NCBI RefSeq assembly: GCF_014650675.1
Contig: NZ_BMVK01000004.1
Coordinates: forward strand, 62,001 to 126,000
Direction: 5' to 3'
DNA: 64,000 nucleotides
Source: Streptomyces anulatus
GTDB taxonomy: Bacteria > Actinomycetota > Actinomycetes > Streptomycetales > Streptomycetaceae
Shown: piece by piece, positions 34,409 through 43,113 of the stretch
How positions within the stretch are numbered: the stretch's first letter is position 1
How the letters are laid out: each line of letters opens with the position of its first letter
Translations under genes and position numbers: made by a program
Notes under the pieces: model-generated
Databases searched by the model: none
What the model was told of the DNA's origin: nothing
Seen by the model: the letters and a program-made list of their open reading frames with translations, nothing else

Positions 34409-35181
34409 CGGCCGGCCTCCGGCCTGACGCGTTCGCCGTGCCCCAGCAGATGCACCGTCACCTCGGGCGCCCGCTTCGCCGCGTACCGTACGAACTCGTC
34501 GCCCGGTGAGTGGAACTCGTGCGGGCGCACCCCGTCCAGACCGATCGGCCAGTACGTGCCGTAGTGCACCGGCACCGCGCACCTCGGCGCGAGACGGGTC
34601 AGCGCCTCGGCGGCACGGGCCGGGTCCAGATGGCTGTGCCCCAGGTAGGGTCCCCAGCCGCCCACCGGCAGCAGCGCCACGTCCACCGGCCCCACCGCGT
34701 CGGCCATCCCGTCGAAGAGGCCGGTGTCCCCGGCGAAGTACGTCCGCGCCTCGCCCTCGACCACATAGCCGAGGGCCGGCACACGGTGCGGCCCGACCGG
34801 CAGCCGCCGCCCGTCGTGCAGGGCGGGGACCGCCCGCACCCGCACCTCGCCGACCCGCACCGTGTCGCCCGGCCCCACCTCGGTGATGTGCAGCTGCCGC
34901 ATCCGCCGCAGCATCCGCAGTCCCGGCACGGCCGCCACCGCGCCGCTCGGCACGATCAGCCGGCTCCCGGGAGCCAGCCGGGCCAGCGACGGCAGATGCA
35001 GATGGTCGGAGTGCAGATGGGAGACCAGCACCACCTCGGCGACGGCGGCCCGGGGCGGCGGCACCTCGCCCCGGCGGCGGCGCAGATGCGCGAAGCGCCG
35101 TACGAACAGGGGGTCGGTCAGAACCCGCACCCCCGAGTCCTCGATCGTGCAGGTGGCATGACCCCACCAGGTGACCTCCAC
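34405..35181 (-). CDS. MBL-fold metallo-hydrolase (UlaG-like)
   Basis: The 258-residue protein starts at GTG (MEVTWWGHATCTIEDSGVRV). It has the metallo-beta-lactamase signature HLHSDHLH near residue 56 and a later metal-ligand region TYFAGDTGLFDG. A His in VPVHYGTYWPI also fits the UlaG/RomA branch. Likely a dinuclear metal hydrolase of a phosphoester or N-acyl lipid; NAPE-PLD-like enzymes share this layout. It is coupled by 4-bp overlap to the DedA gene, which hints at lipid metabolism. Confidence 0.85.
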   Translation of the reverse strand: MEVTWWGHATCTIEDSGVRVLTDPLFVRRFAHLRRRRGEVPPPRAAVAEVVLVSHLHSDHLHLPSLARLAPGSRLIVPSGAVAAVPGLRMLRRMRQLHITEVGPGDTVRVGEVRVRAVPALHDGRRLPVGPHRVPALGYVVEGEARTYFAGDTGLFDGMADAVGPVDVALLPVGGWGPYLGHSHLDPARAAEALTRLAPRCAVPVHYGTYWPIGLDGVRPHEFHSPGDEFVRYAAKRAPEVTVHLLGHGERVRPEAGR

Positions 35182-35225
35182 CGGCGCCTCGGCCTCCTCG
35201 CGCGATCCTCGTCACACGCTGACGC

Positions 35226-35290
35226 GTGATCCGTAATCCGTGATCCGTGATCCGTAACCCGTGATTCCGGGTCCCGTGATTCCGGGTCCC
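35226..35290. repeat. Tandem repeats in divergent promoter region
   Basis: GTGATTCCGGGTCCC occurs as a perfect tandem pair at 35261-35275 and 35276-35290 (with a shared preceding CC). Before it are several copies of a 7-8-bp GTGATCC/GTAATCC unit (35226-35258). The block lies 45 bases upstream of the MBL start and about 170 bases upstream of the phosphodiesterase-type gene. Confidence 0.8.
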
Positions 35291-35478
35291 GGTACGGCGG
35301 CCCGCGCGGCCCGTGCCCGGGTGCGCTGCCGGTACGAGCCTATGCGCCCCCCGTACCGTCCCGCCGCCCTTCGCACGGTCGGCCGAAGCCGCTGACCGGC
35401 GTCGGCGCTGTGAAAAGCTGAAGGGCGGGCCCGGGACGGACGGGGCCCGGGGGCGGAGAGGGCGTGAGGTGGACCGGC

Positions 35479-37656
35479 GTGGGTGACGGGAAGTGGCGTA
35501 CGGCGGGCAGAGCCCTGATGCGGGTGATCGCGGTCTGGGCGGTGTCCACCCTCACGATGCTCGCGCTGGCCGGAGCCCTGCCCGACTTCCAGCTGGAGGC
35601 CGACGACGGCGACACCGTCACCAAGACGGCCTTCACCGCCGCCTGGGGCGCGGGCGCCTTCGGCCTCCTGTCGGCCCTGGTCTGGCCCGTCCTCGTGCGG
35701 GCCCTGCTCATCGTGCCCGCGCTCGTCCTGGGCGCCCTGGTCTTCTTCCTCAACGGCTCGCTGCTGCTGATCGCGCTGCGCCTCATCCCGGACGGGCGCG
35801 GCGATGCCAACCCGGAGACGGCGGTCGTCGTCGCCGCCGTGATGTCCGCCGTCGCCTCCGCCACCTCCACCGCCCTCGCCGTCCGCGACGACGAGGCCTA
35901 CCGCCGCAGGCTGTCCCGGCTCGCCGACCGGCGCCGCCGGCGCGGCCGCTCGCCGGGCCCGCCGGAACCGGGCCGCGACGGACCGCCCGGCACCGTCTTC
36001 CTCCAGCTCGACGGGGTCGGCCACGACGTCCTGGTGAAGGCCGCGGCCGACGGGCTCATGCCGACCGTCGCCGGCTGGCTCGCCGACTCCTCCGGGCACC
36101 GGCTCACCCCCTGGCGCACCGACTGGTCCAGCCAGACCGGCGCCAGCCAGCTCGCCATCCTGCACGGCAGCAACCACGACGTGCCCGCGTTCCGCTGGTA
36201 CGAGAAGGAGACCCGCACCGTCATGGTCTCCAGCCGCCCCGCGAGCGCCCTCGAAATGCAGCGCCGGGCCATCGAGCGCACCCGCGACGGCGGTCTGCTC
36301 ACCGTCGACGGCGCGAGCCGGGGCAACCTCTTCAGCGGCGGAGCCGGACAGCTCGCCCTGGTGCTCTCCATGGCCGCCCGGCGCGGCAAGGGCCGCCGCT
36401 CCCGCGCCGGATACTTCGCCTACTTCTCCGACCCGGCCAACGCCACCCGGACAGCCCTCTCCTTCGTCGCCGAGGTCCTCCGCGAGATCGGCCAGTCGAC
36501 CCGGGCCCGCGCCCGGAAGGTCACCCCGCGGATCAAGCGCGGCGGGCTCTACCCGTTCATCCGCGCCTTCGCCACCGTCGTGGAGCGCGACGTGGTCGCC
36601 GCCGCCGTCCTCGGCGACATGTTCGCCGGACGCACCGCCGTCTACGCCGACCTCGTCGCCTACGACGAGGTCGCCCACCACTCGGGACCCCACAGCCGCG
36701 ACGCCGAGAAGGTCCTCGTACGCCTCGACCGCTCCCTCGCCCTGATCGCCAAGATCGCCGACCACACCCCGCGCACCTACCGGATCGTGCTTCTCTCCGA
36801 CCACGGCCAGAGCCCCGGCGAGACGTTCGCGGGAAAGTACGGGCTCACGCTCAAGGACCTCGTCCGGGCGGGCTGCGGGCTGCCCGTGCCCCGCCGGGCC
36901 CAGCGCACCCGCAGCGCCTCCGAGGCCCGCGACGCGGTGCGGATCGCACTGCACCGCCCCGTCGAGGGACAGGAGGCCGAGCACCCGGCCAAGCTCTCCG
37001 ACCCGATCGTGCTGGCCTCCGGCAACCTCGGGCTGATCTCCTTCCCCGACATCGAGGGCCGCGCCTCCCGCGAACAGATCGAGCGCCGCCATCCGGCGCT
37101 GCTCTCCACGCTCGCCAACCACCCGGGGATCGGCTTCCTCCTCGTCCGCTGCGGCGAGCGCGGCTCCGTGGTGCTCGGGCCCGGCGGGGCCGAAGTGCCC
37201 GTCGCCGACCTGGCCGACGGCGAGGGCCCGCTCGCGGTCTTCGGCGTCGGGGCGGCATCCGCCGTACGGCGCACCGACACCTTCCCGCACGTCGCCGACG
37301 TGATGGTCAACTCCAGTTACGACCCCGCCACCGGGACCGTGCACGCCTTCGAGGAGCAGATCGGTTCGCACGGCGGCCTCGGCGGCGAACAGTCCCGGCC
37401 GTTCCTGCTCTGGCCGCGCGGACTGACGGACCCGCTCGACATCGTGGCCGCCGAGACCGCGGAGGGCGCACCCGTGCCGCCCGGCGGCGGGCTGGTGGGC
37501 GCCGAGGCGGTGCACCGGGTGCTGACCCGCTGGCTCCAGGAGTCCTCCGGGCCCCAGGTACCGGTGCGGGCCGAGGGCTTCGGCGGGGCCGGCCTGGCGG
37601 ACGAGCCGTTCCCGGGCGATGCCCCGGTGCCGGAAGCGCCGGGCACGACGACCTGA
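35479..37656 (+). CDS. Membrane-anchored alkaline-phosphatase/phosphodiesterase-superfamily protein with holin-like N-domain
   Basis: This protein has about 725 residues. Residues 1-145 contain four hydrophobic helices of the phage-holin-4/DUF ('mycobacterial 4-TM') type. About 160-620 form a type I phosphodiesterase/nucleotide-pyrophosphatase-like domain with FLQLDGVGHDVL, SNHDVPAFRW, YADLVAYDEVAHHSG and the metal motif LLSDHGQSPGE. The active site probably faces the cytosol or the membrane surface. GTG 35479 is chosen; GTG 35464 is equally possible and adds five residues. Tandem repeats flank the gene on both sides. Confidence 0.82.
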   Translation: MGDGKWRTAGRALMRVIAVWAVSTLTMLALAGALPDFQLEADDGDTVTKTAFTAAWGAGAFGLLSALVWPVLVRALLIVPALVLGALVFFLNGSLLLIALRLIPDGRGDANPETAVVVAAVMSAVASATSTALAVRDDEAYRRRLSRLADRRRRRGRSPGPPEPGRDGPPGTVFLQLDGVGHDVLVKAAADGLMPTVAGWLADSSGHRLTPWRTDWSSQTGASQLAILHGSNHDVPAFRWYEKETRTVMVSSRPASALEMQRRAIERTRDGGLLTVDGASRGNLFSGGAGQLALVLSMAARRGKGRRSRAGYFAYFSDPANATRTALSFVAEVLREIGQSTRARARKVTPRIKRGGLYPFIRAFATVVERDVVAAAVLGDMFAGRTAVYADLVAYDEVAHHSGPHSRDAEKVLVRLDRSLALIAKIADHTPRTYRIVLLSDHGQSPGETFAGKYGLTLKDLVRAGCGLPVPRRAQRTRSASEARDAVRIALHRPVEGQEAEHPAKLSDPIVLASGNLGLISFPDIEGRASREQIERRHPALLSTLANHPGIGFLLVRCGERGSVVLGPGGAEVPVADLADGEGPLAVFGVGAASAVRRTDTFPHVADVMVNSSYDPATGTVHAFEEQIGSHGGLGGEQSRPFLLWPRGLTDPLDIVAAETAEGAPVPPGGGLVGAEAVHRVLTRWLQESSGPQVPVRAEGFGGAGLADEPFPGDAPVPEAPGTTT

Positions 37657-37657
37657 C

Positions 37658-37755
37658 CGGCAGGCGGCCGTCCTCCGGCAGGCGGCCGTCCTCCGGCGGA
37701 TCGCTCTCCGGCAGATCGCCCTCCGGCAGATCGTCCTCCGGTAGATGGTCCTCCG
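37658..37755. repeat. 15-18-bp tandem repeats directly after a stop codon
   Basis: CCGGCAGGCGGCCGTCCT occurs twice in tandem (37658, 37676). Four 15-bp variants of CCGGCAGATCGTCCT follow (37694, 37709, 37724, 37739). The array begins one base after the phosphodiesterase TGA and lies between convergent genes. Confidence 0.9.
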
Positions 37756-37822
37756 CGAGCGGGCCGGCAGCCGGTCAGGCCCATCCCCGACAGGTCGCTT
37801 CCCGGTCGGGCCGTCCCGCGGA

Positions 37823-38875
37823 TCAGGCCGACTGCCGCCGTACCAGCGTCGGCGGGAAGAGCACGGAGGGCGAGGGGCCGCGCGGTTCGCCGATCTGCTT
37901 CAGCAGCAGCCGGGCCATCTCCGCCGCCATCTCCTCCACCGGCTGCCGGACCGTGGTCAGGGGCGGGTCGCAGGCGGCCGCCGCGCTGCTGTCGTCGAAG
38001 CCGACCACCGCCACGTCGGACGGCACGTCGCGCCCGGCCCGGAGCAGGACCGGGAGCGCGCCCAGGGCCATCAGGTCGGAGGCGATGAACACCCCGTCGA
38101 GGTCGGGGCGGTCCGCCAGCAGCCGCCGCATCGCCGCGGCCCCGCCCAGATGGGTGAAGTCCCCCTCGGCGCAGGCCACGTCGTCGATGCCGTGGGCGGC
38201 GACGGCCTCCAGGAAACCGGTCAGCCGCACCTGCCCCGCGGGCATGTCCTGGGGTCCCGAGATGGTGCCGATGCGCCGTCGCCCCAGCGAGGCCAGGTGA
38301 TCGGCCGCCAGCCGCGCCCCGGCGTGCTGGTCCACCTCCACATAGGCCAGCGGGGACGGGCGGTGGGGACGGCCCGCGAGGACGGCGGGCATCCGGGTCT
38401 CCTGGAGCAGCCCGGGCAGCGGGTCGTCGGCGTGCGTGGTGATCAGCACGACCCCGTCGACATGGCCGTGGCGCAGGTAGGAGAGCAACTGGCCCCGGGA
38501 CGCCTCGTCGTCGGCCAGCATCACGACCATCTGGATGCCCGCCGGGCGCAGCACCTCCAGCAGCCCGCTGACGACCCGCCCGAAGTACGGGTCCGAGAAC
38601 ATCCTGCCGACGAACGGCTCGGACATCGGCCGACGTTCCCGCTCCGAGACCACCAGGGCCACCGAGTCGGTGCGCCGGGTCACCAGCGAGCGGGCGGCCC
38701 GGTTGGGCACGTAACCGGTGGTCGCCACCGCCTCCTCGACCACGGTGCGCAGGGCGGGGTCCACGGTGGTCGCCCCGTTGATCACCCGGGACACCGTCGC
38801 CCGTGACACACCGGCCACGGCCGCCACGTCCTCCAAGGTCGCGGGGCGTACGGGCTGCGGCACTTCGGCTGTCAT
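37823..38875 (-). CDS. LacI family transcriptional regulator
   Basis: The 350-residue protein has an N-terminal LacI HTH (TLEDVAAVAGVSRATVSRVI) and hinge helix (VPNRAARSLVTRRT). A periplasmic-binding-protein-like ligand domain follows. It lies 34 bp downstream of the DUF4142 lipoprotein gene on the same strand, so it is probably the last gene of the DUF1996-DUF4142-LacI operon. It probably binds the GAGAGC-GCTCTC palindromes upstream of that operon. Effector unknown, presumably a sugar. Confidence 0.93.
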   Translation of the reverse strand: MTAEVPQPVRPATLEDVAAVAGVSRATVSRVINGATTVDPALRTVVEEAVATTGYVPNRAARSLVTRRTDSVALVVSERERRPMSEPFVGRMFSDPYFGRVVSGLLEVLRPAGIQMVVMLADDEASRGQLLSYLRHGHVDGVVLITTHADDPLPGLLQETRMPAVLAGRPHRPSPLAYVEVDQHAGARLAADHLASLGRRRIGTISGPQDMPAGQVRLTGFLEAVAAHGIDDVACAEGDFTHLGGAAAMRRLLADRPDLDGVFIASDLMALGALPVLLRAGRDVPSDVAVVGFDDSSAAAACDPPLTTVRQPVEEMAAEMARLLLKQIGEPRGPSPSVLFPPTLVRRQSA

Positions 38876-38909
38876 GCAGCCCTTTATACCCGCAGGCCGG
38901 CCGCCCCGT

Positions 38910-39584
38910 TCAGCCGAGGGCCCGCACCGCGCCCGGCAGCCGTTCCAGCTCGGCGAGGAAGCCCTCGCGCGCCGTCACGAGGGCGCGTGCCAGTTCACGG
39001 GCGTCCGCCCGGCCGCCCGCGGTTATCTCGGAACGCGACACCTCCGCGGACTGGCGCAGATGGTCCCGGATCCGCGCGAGGACGAGCCGGTCGAGCGCGG
39101 GTCCCTCGGCGGCGTGGGCGGCCTCCAGGTCCTGTTCGGTCACCATGCCGGGCATGTCGTGACCCGCGTGCACATCGGTGAGGGGCAGCCCCATGCGGGT
39201 CAACAGGGGCCGCAGACGGTTGAGTTCGGCCTCGTGCCCGGTGCGCAGCCGAACGGCGAAGGCGCGCACCCGCGGTTCGGCGGCCCGCTCGGCGGCGAGC
39301 GTCAGGAGCTTCACCGCCTGCTGGTTCATGGGGGTCATCAGCTGGACCCAGCCGATGTCGGTGGAGGTGGAGGTGGAGGTGGAGGTGGAGGTGGAGGTGG
39401 ATGTGGATGTGGCGGACGCGGTGCCGGACGGCGCGGGGGAGACGTCCGGGGCGGACTTCCGCACCTCCGCGGTGCGGGGCGCGGAATCCGCCGACGAGCA
39501 GCCGGCCACGCCGCCGAGCCCCAGTGCGGCCAGCGGACCGAGGGCGGCGGCCCGGTGGAGCGGCGGGAGGTTCATGGGGCGCAT
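38910..39584 (-). CDS. DUF4142 lipoprotein with Ser-Thr repeat linker
   Basis: The 224-residue protein has a lipoprotein signal with lipobox GVAGC (Cys29). A linker of alternating Ser/Thr follows, encoded by a 6-bp microsatellite. From about residue 80 there is a DUF4142 ferritin-like four-helix domain (MTPMNQQAVKLLTLAAERAA; VRAFAVRLRTGHEAELNRL). Start ATG 39584 is used; ATG 39575 is possible. It is probably exposed on the outer face of the membrane. It lies between the DUF1996 and LacI genes in an apparent operon. Confidence 0.88.
   Translation of the reverse strand: MRPMNLPPLHRAAALGPLAALGLGGVAGCSSADSAPRTAEVRKSAPDVSPAPSGTASATSTSTSTSTSTSTSTSTDIGWVQLMTPMNQQAVKLLTLAAERAAEPRVRAFAVRLRTGHEAELNRLRPLLTRMGLPLTDVHAGHDMPGMVTEQDLEAAHAAEGPALDRLVLARIRDHLRQSAEVSRSEITAGGRADARELARALVTAREGFLAELERLPGAVRALG
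39361..39408. repeat. Hexanucleotide microsatellite (GTGGAG)6(GTGGAT)2
   Basis: Eight tandem 6-bp units encode the (Thr-Ser)n linker of the DUF4142 lipoprotein on the minus strand. Changes in copy number would keep the reading frame and vary linker length. Confidence 0.95.
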
Positions 39585-39668
39585 GAGGTGTCCTCGTACG
39601 GGGAAGGGGCGTCCGCCCCGGAGCCGGGCCCCGGGGCGGACGTGGTGTCGGGCGACGGTGACGGCCAA

Positions 39669-40607
39669 TCAGGGCCTGCCGTCGAAGCCGCACTTGACGA
39701 TCGCGTTGATGCAGTCGCGGACGCGCTGTGCCATCTGCTCCTCCGGCCATACGTTGAAGAAGTCGCCGTGCATCGTGTAGCCGGGCCCGGATGCCAGCCG
39801 GAAGCGGGCCGGGTCGCCGTTCACCGGGTAGCGCAGCACCTGCCGGAGCTTGGGCACCGGCACCGGGTGGGTGGACGGGCAGTTCCCGGCCACCGGGTAG
39901 GCCATGTGGCTCTTGTGGTCGGCCGAGTCGAGGTCCGTGCCGTTCCAGCACTGCGGGAAGTCCAGGTAGGACTCCATCATCGTGCCGGGCGGACAGTGCA
40001 CGAAGTTCTGCGAGGGGTTCACCTCACCGGCGTGCAGGCACGACCAGCGGGCGATCGTGTTGTCCTGCGGGCCGGTCGCCTTCGCGTTTCCCGCCACGAT
40101 GCGCAGGCCCTTGGGGAAGGGCTGGATCCGGCGGATGACGTCGTCGCTCACGCCTTCGCCCAGGTAGTAGAAGGTGGTCCCGGTGGGCTCCACCTCCTTG
40201 TCGCCGTCGTAGAGGGTGGGCACCCAGTACGACGACAGGTCGGTCTCGGGGGCGCACGACGTACGGCCCCGTTCCAGGGAGGCCAGGTCGGAGCCGGCGT
40301 GGGTGGTGTCGTTGCCGAAGAAGCTGTGCATGTGGGAGGCGCCCGGCAGCCCGGGGAAGACGATCGGGTCGTCGGGGGCCCGGTGGGTGTAGGGGCATTC
40401 CGCGAGGAACTCGGCCACCCGCACCACGTCCGCGGCGGCCTTCGGCGCGGTTTCGGCGGCGGCCCGCTCGGCCGCCGCGTTGCCCACATTGGCCTGGAGG
40501 AAGGAGAGGGCGAGGGCGGCCGCGGCGAGTCCGGCGATTCTGTACCGCCAGGACGGCAGGGATCGTTGGCGGCGGTGGTCGGGGTTGCGTCGATGACGGA
40601 AGAGCAC
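39669..40607 (-). CDS. Secreted DUF1996 domain protein
   Basis: The 312-residue protein starts at GTG after AGGAG and has a basic, then hydrophobic signal sequence (YRIAGLAAAALALSFLQANV). The DUF1996 domain fills the rest, with DPIVFPGLPGASHMHSFFGN, SSYWVPTLYDGD, a conserved FPQCWNG and SHMAYP. DUF1996 is common in fungi and actinomycetes, often beside carbohydrate-binding modules; no activity is known. It is the first gene of an operon with DUF4142 and LacI genes and has strong LacI-type palindromes upstream. Confidence 0.9.
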   Translation of the reverse strand: MLFRHRRNPDHRRQRSLPSWRYRIAGLAAAALALSFLQANVGNAAAERAAAETAPKAAADVVRVAEFLAECPYTHRAPDDPIVFPGLPGASHMHSFFGNDTTHAGSDLASLERGRTSCAPETDLSSYWVPTLYDGDKEVEPTGTTFYYLGEGVSDDVIRRIQPFPKGLRIVAGNAKATGPQDNTIARWSCLHAGEVNPSQNFVHCPPGTMMESYLDFPQCWNGTDLDSADHKSHMAYPVAGNCPSTHPVPVPKLRQVLRYPVNGDPARFRLASGPGYTMHGDFFNVWPEEQMAQRVRDCINAIVKCGFDGRP

Positions 40608-40649
40608 GGCACTCCTGTCCGGAGAAGTGGGGGGATTCCTTGATCAAGC

Positions 40650-40665
40650 GAGAGAGCGCTCTCTC
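40650..40665. promoter_or_regulatory. LacI-type operator 1, GAGAGAGC-GCTCTCTC
   Basis: A perfect 16-bp palindrome centred on CG, 43 bp before the DUF1996 start codon. The central GAGC-GCTC is typical of LacI-family operators. Confidence 0.75.
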
Positions 40666-40698
40666 CAGGGGAACGTAGAATTGCCTCCTGTGCATGTC

Positions 40699-40717
40699 AA
40701 GAGAGCGCGCGCCCTCA
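40699..40717. promoter_or_regulatory. Degenerate third LacI-type site
   Basis: GAGAGC-GCGC-GCCCTC preserves both half-sites of the flanking perfect palindromes in imperfect form. It lies between operators 1 and 2. Confidence 0.35.
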
Positions 40718-40758
40718 ACAAATAAGCCTGATCGACGGCAAGTTGGGGGCGTCACTCA

Positions 40759-40772
40759 GGAGAGCGCTCTCC
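40759..40772. promoter_or_regulatory. LacI-type operator 2, GGAGAGC-GCTCTCC
   Basis: A perfect 14-bp palindrome sharing the GAGAGCGCTCTC core with operator 1. The centres are 108 bp apart, close to ten helical turns. It lies 61 bp before the DNA ligase start, so it could also influence that gene. Confidence 0.7.
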
Positions 40773-40833
40773 CGTGATCGGGGCAGGAGGGGAACCGGGG
40801 CCGTTGTCAGTGGTGGGCGGAAGAATGGTGGCC

Positions 40834-42951
40834 ATGACGAACTCAGCTGCTGTGCTCGCCGATGCCGCCGCCTATGCCGCCGCGGTGGAAGAGGCCTCCG
40901 TCGCCGCCGCCGCGTACTACGCCACGGGCGAGAGCGCGCTGGACGACGACGCCTACGACCGGCTGGCCCGCGGCATAGCCGCGTACGAGGCGGACCACCC
41001 GGAGGAGGTGCTCGCCGCCTCGCCGACGGGCAAGGTCGCGGGCGGGGCCGCCGTCGGCGACGTGCCGCACACGGTGCCCATGCTCTCCCTGGACAACGTG
41101 TTCTCGGCGGAGCAGTTCGTGACCTGGACCGCGTCGCTGGAGCGGCGGATCGGCCGGCCGGTGACCGCGTGGAGCGTGGAGCCGAAGCTCGACGGCCTGG
41201 CGGTCGCCGCGCGCTACCGGAACGGCCGGTTCGAGCGCCTCATCACCCGGGGCGACGGCACGGCCGGTGAGGACGTCTCGCACGCGGCGGGCGCCGTCGT
41301 CGGCCTGCCGGAGCGGCTGGCCGCCCCGGTCACCATCGAGGTGCGCGGCGAGATCCTCATGACGAACGAGCAGTTCGACCGGGGCAACGCGACCCGTACG
41401 GAACACGGCGGCGCCCCCTTCGCCAACCCGCGCAACGGGGCGGCGGGCACCCTGCGCGCCAAGGACCGCGCCTACCGGGTGGAGACGACCTTCTTCGCCT
41501 ACGGCGCGCTGCCGCTGCCCGATTCCGGGGAGCTCGCCGGGACCCTCGCCGAACTGCCCCACAGCGAGGTCCTGGCGTACGTCGCCGGCCTCGGCGTGCA
41601 CACGGCCGCGGGCACCGACGTCGCGCCGCTCCGGGCTACCACGGTCGAGGAGGTCCAGGCGCGGGTGGACGGGATAGGTTCCCTGCGCGCCTCGCTGCCG
41701 TTCGGCATCGACGGGATCGTGATCAAGGCCGACCTCGCGGCCGACCAGCGCGAGGCCGGCTCCGGCACCCGCGCGCCCCGCTGGGCCATCGCCTACAAGC
41801 TGCCCGCCGTGGAGAAGATCACCCGCCTGCTGGCCGTCGAGTGGAACGTCGGGCGCACGGGCATCATCGCGCCGCGCGCCGTTCTGGAGCCCGTGGAGAT
41901 CGACGGCTCCACCGTCGGATACGCCACCCTGCACAACCCGGCCGACATCACCCGCCGCGACCTGCGGCTGGGGGACCAGGTCATGGTCTACAAGGCCGGC
42001 GACATCATCCCGCGCATCGAGGCCCCCGTGGTGCACCTGCGCACCGGCGACGAGACGCCCATCGCCTTCCCCGAGAGCTGCCCGCAGTGCGGCTCCGACA
42101 TCGACACGAGCGAGCAGCGCTGGCGCTGCACCCGGGGCCGTGACTGCCGTCTCGTCGCCTCCGTCTCGTATGCGGCGGGGCGCGATCAGCTCGACATCGA
42201 GGGCCTCGGCTCCACCCGGGTCGTCCAGCTCGTCGACGCGGGCCTCGTCGCGGACTTCGCGGACCTCTTCACGCTGGAGCGGGAGCAGTTGCTCGCCCTC
42301 GACCGGATGGGCGAGACCTCCACGGACAATCTCCTGGCGGCCATCGACACCGCCCGGACCCGGCCGCTGTCCCGGGTCTTCTGCGCCCTGGGCGTACGGG
42401 GCACGGGGCGCTCCATGTCGCGCCGCATCGCGCGGTATTTCGCCACGATGGACCGGATCGTCGCCGCCGACGCCGAGACGCTCCAGCGGGTCGACGGCAT
42501 CGGCAAGGAGAAGGCGGCCGCGGTGGTCGCCGAGCTGGTGGAGCTGGCGCCGCTGATCGACAAGCTCGTCGCGGCCGGGGTGACGATGACGGAGCCGGGC
42601 GCGACCCCGCCCCCGGAGCCCGGGACGGAGGAGGCGGCCGGCCCGGACGCGGAGGCCGGTGGCGATGCCGGAACCGGCTCCGCGCTGCCCCTGGCCGGGA
42701 TGACCGTGGTGGTCACGGGCGCGATGTCGGGAGCGCTGGAGAAGCTGTCGCGCAACCAGATGAACGAGCTGATCGAGCGTGCGGGCGGCAAGTCGTCCTC
42801 CAGCGTCTCCAAGCGCACGAGTCTGCTGGTCGCCGGCGAGAAGGCCGGATCCAAGCGCACCAAGGCGGAGGACCTGGGGGTCCGGATCGCGGTGCCGGAG
42901 GAGTTCGCGGAGCTGGTCGGCGCCTTCCTGGCGGCGGGGGAGGAGGGCTGA
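40834..42951 (+). CDS. ligA: NAD-dependent DNA ligase, probable second LigA paralogue
   Basis: The 705-residue protein has full LigA architecture: Ia domain, adenylation domain with nucleotidyl-acceptor Lys118 in [16 protein letters not shown] fold, Cys4 zinc finger (CPQC then CTRGRDC), helix-hairpin-helix repeats and a C-terminal BRCT domain ([12 protein letters not shown]). In Ia, E. coli Tyr22, Asp32, Tyr35 and Asp36 are kept but His23 is Tyr here. An acidic/proline linker precedes BRCT. ATG 40834 is preferred; ATG 40825 is possible. A separate housekeeping ligA would be expected elsewhere. Confidence 0.92.
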   Translation: MTNSAAVLADAAAYAAAVEEASVAAAAYYATGESALDDDAYDRLARGIAAYEADHPEEVLAASPTGKVAGGAAVGDVPHTVPMLSLDNVFSAEQFVTWTASLERRIGRPVTAWSVEPKLDGLAVAARYRNGRFERLITRGDGTAGEDVSHAAGAVVGLPERLAAPVTIEVRGEILMTNEQFDRGNATRTEHGGAPFANPRNGAAGTLRAKDRAYRVETTFFAYGALPLPDSGELAGTLAELPHSEVLAYVAGLGVHTAAGTDVAPLRATTVEEVQARVDGIGSLRASLPFGIDGIVIKADLAADQREAGSGTRAPRWAIAYKLPAVEKITRLLAVEWNVGRTGIIAPRAVLEPVEIDGSTVGYATLHNPADITRRDLRLGDQVMVYKAGDIIPRIEAPVVHLRTGDETPIAFPESCPQCGSDIDTSEQRWRCTRGRDCRLVASVSYAAGRDQLDIEGLGSTRVVQLVDAGLVADFADLFTLEREQLLALDRMGETSTDNLLAAIDTARTRPLSRVFCALGVRGTGRSMSRRIARYFATMDRIVAADAETLQRVDGIGKEKAAAVVAELVELAPLIDKLVAAGVTMTEPGATPPPEPGTEEAAGPDAEAGGDAGTGSALPLAGMTVVVTGAMSGALEKLSRNQMNELIERAGGKSSSSVSKRTSLLVAGEKAGSKRTKAEDLGVRIAVPEEFAELVGAFLAAGEEG

Positions 42952-43113
42952 GCCGGTCGCCTGCGGTGCGCGCCGCGATGGTGCGCCTGTGAATCAGCGA
43001 GGAAGTGGCGTTCCACCACCCCGTATTGCATAGTGAGGGCTCGGTCGTGCCTCGCTATCAGTGGGCCGACGGGTGCGTGGGCGGCTGCGATGGCCGGCCG
43101 GGGGTGAGGGACG

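Noticed and set aside
37658..37755. Repeat array as a possible CRISPR
   Set aside because: Units are directly abutting 15-18 bp with no unique spacers and no cas genes nearby; simple tandem repeats.
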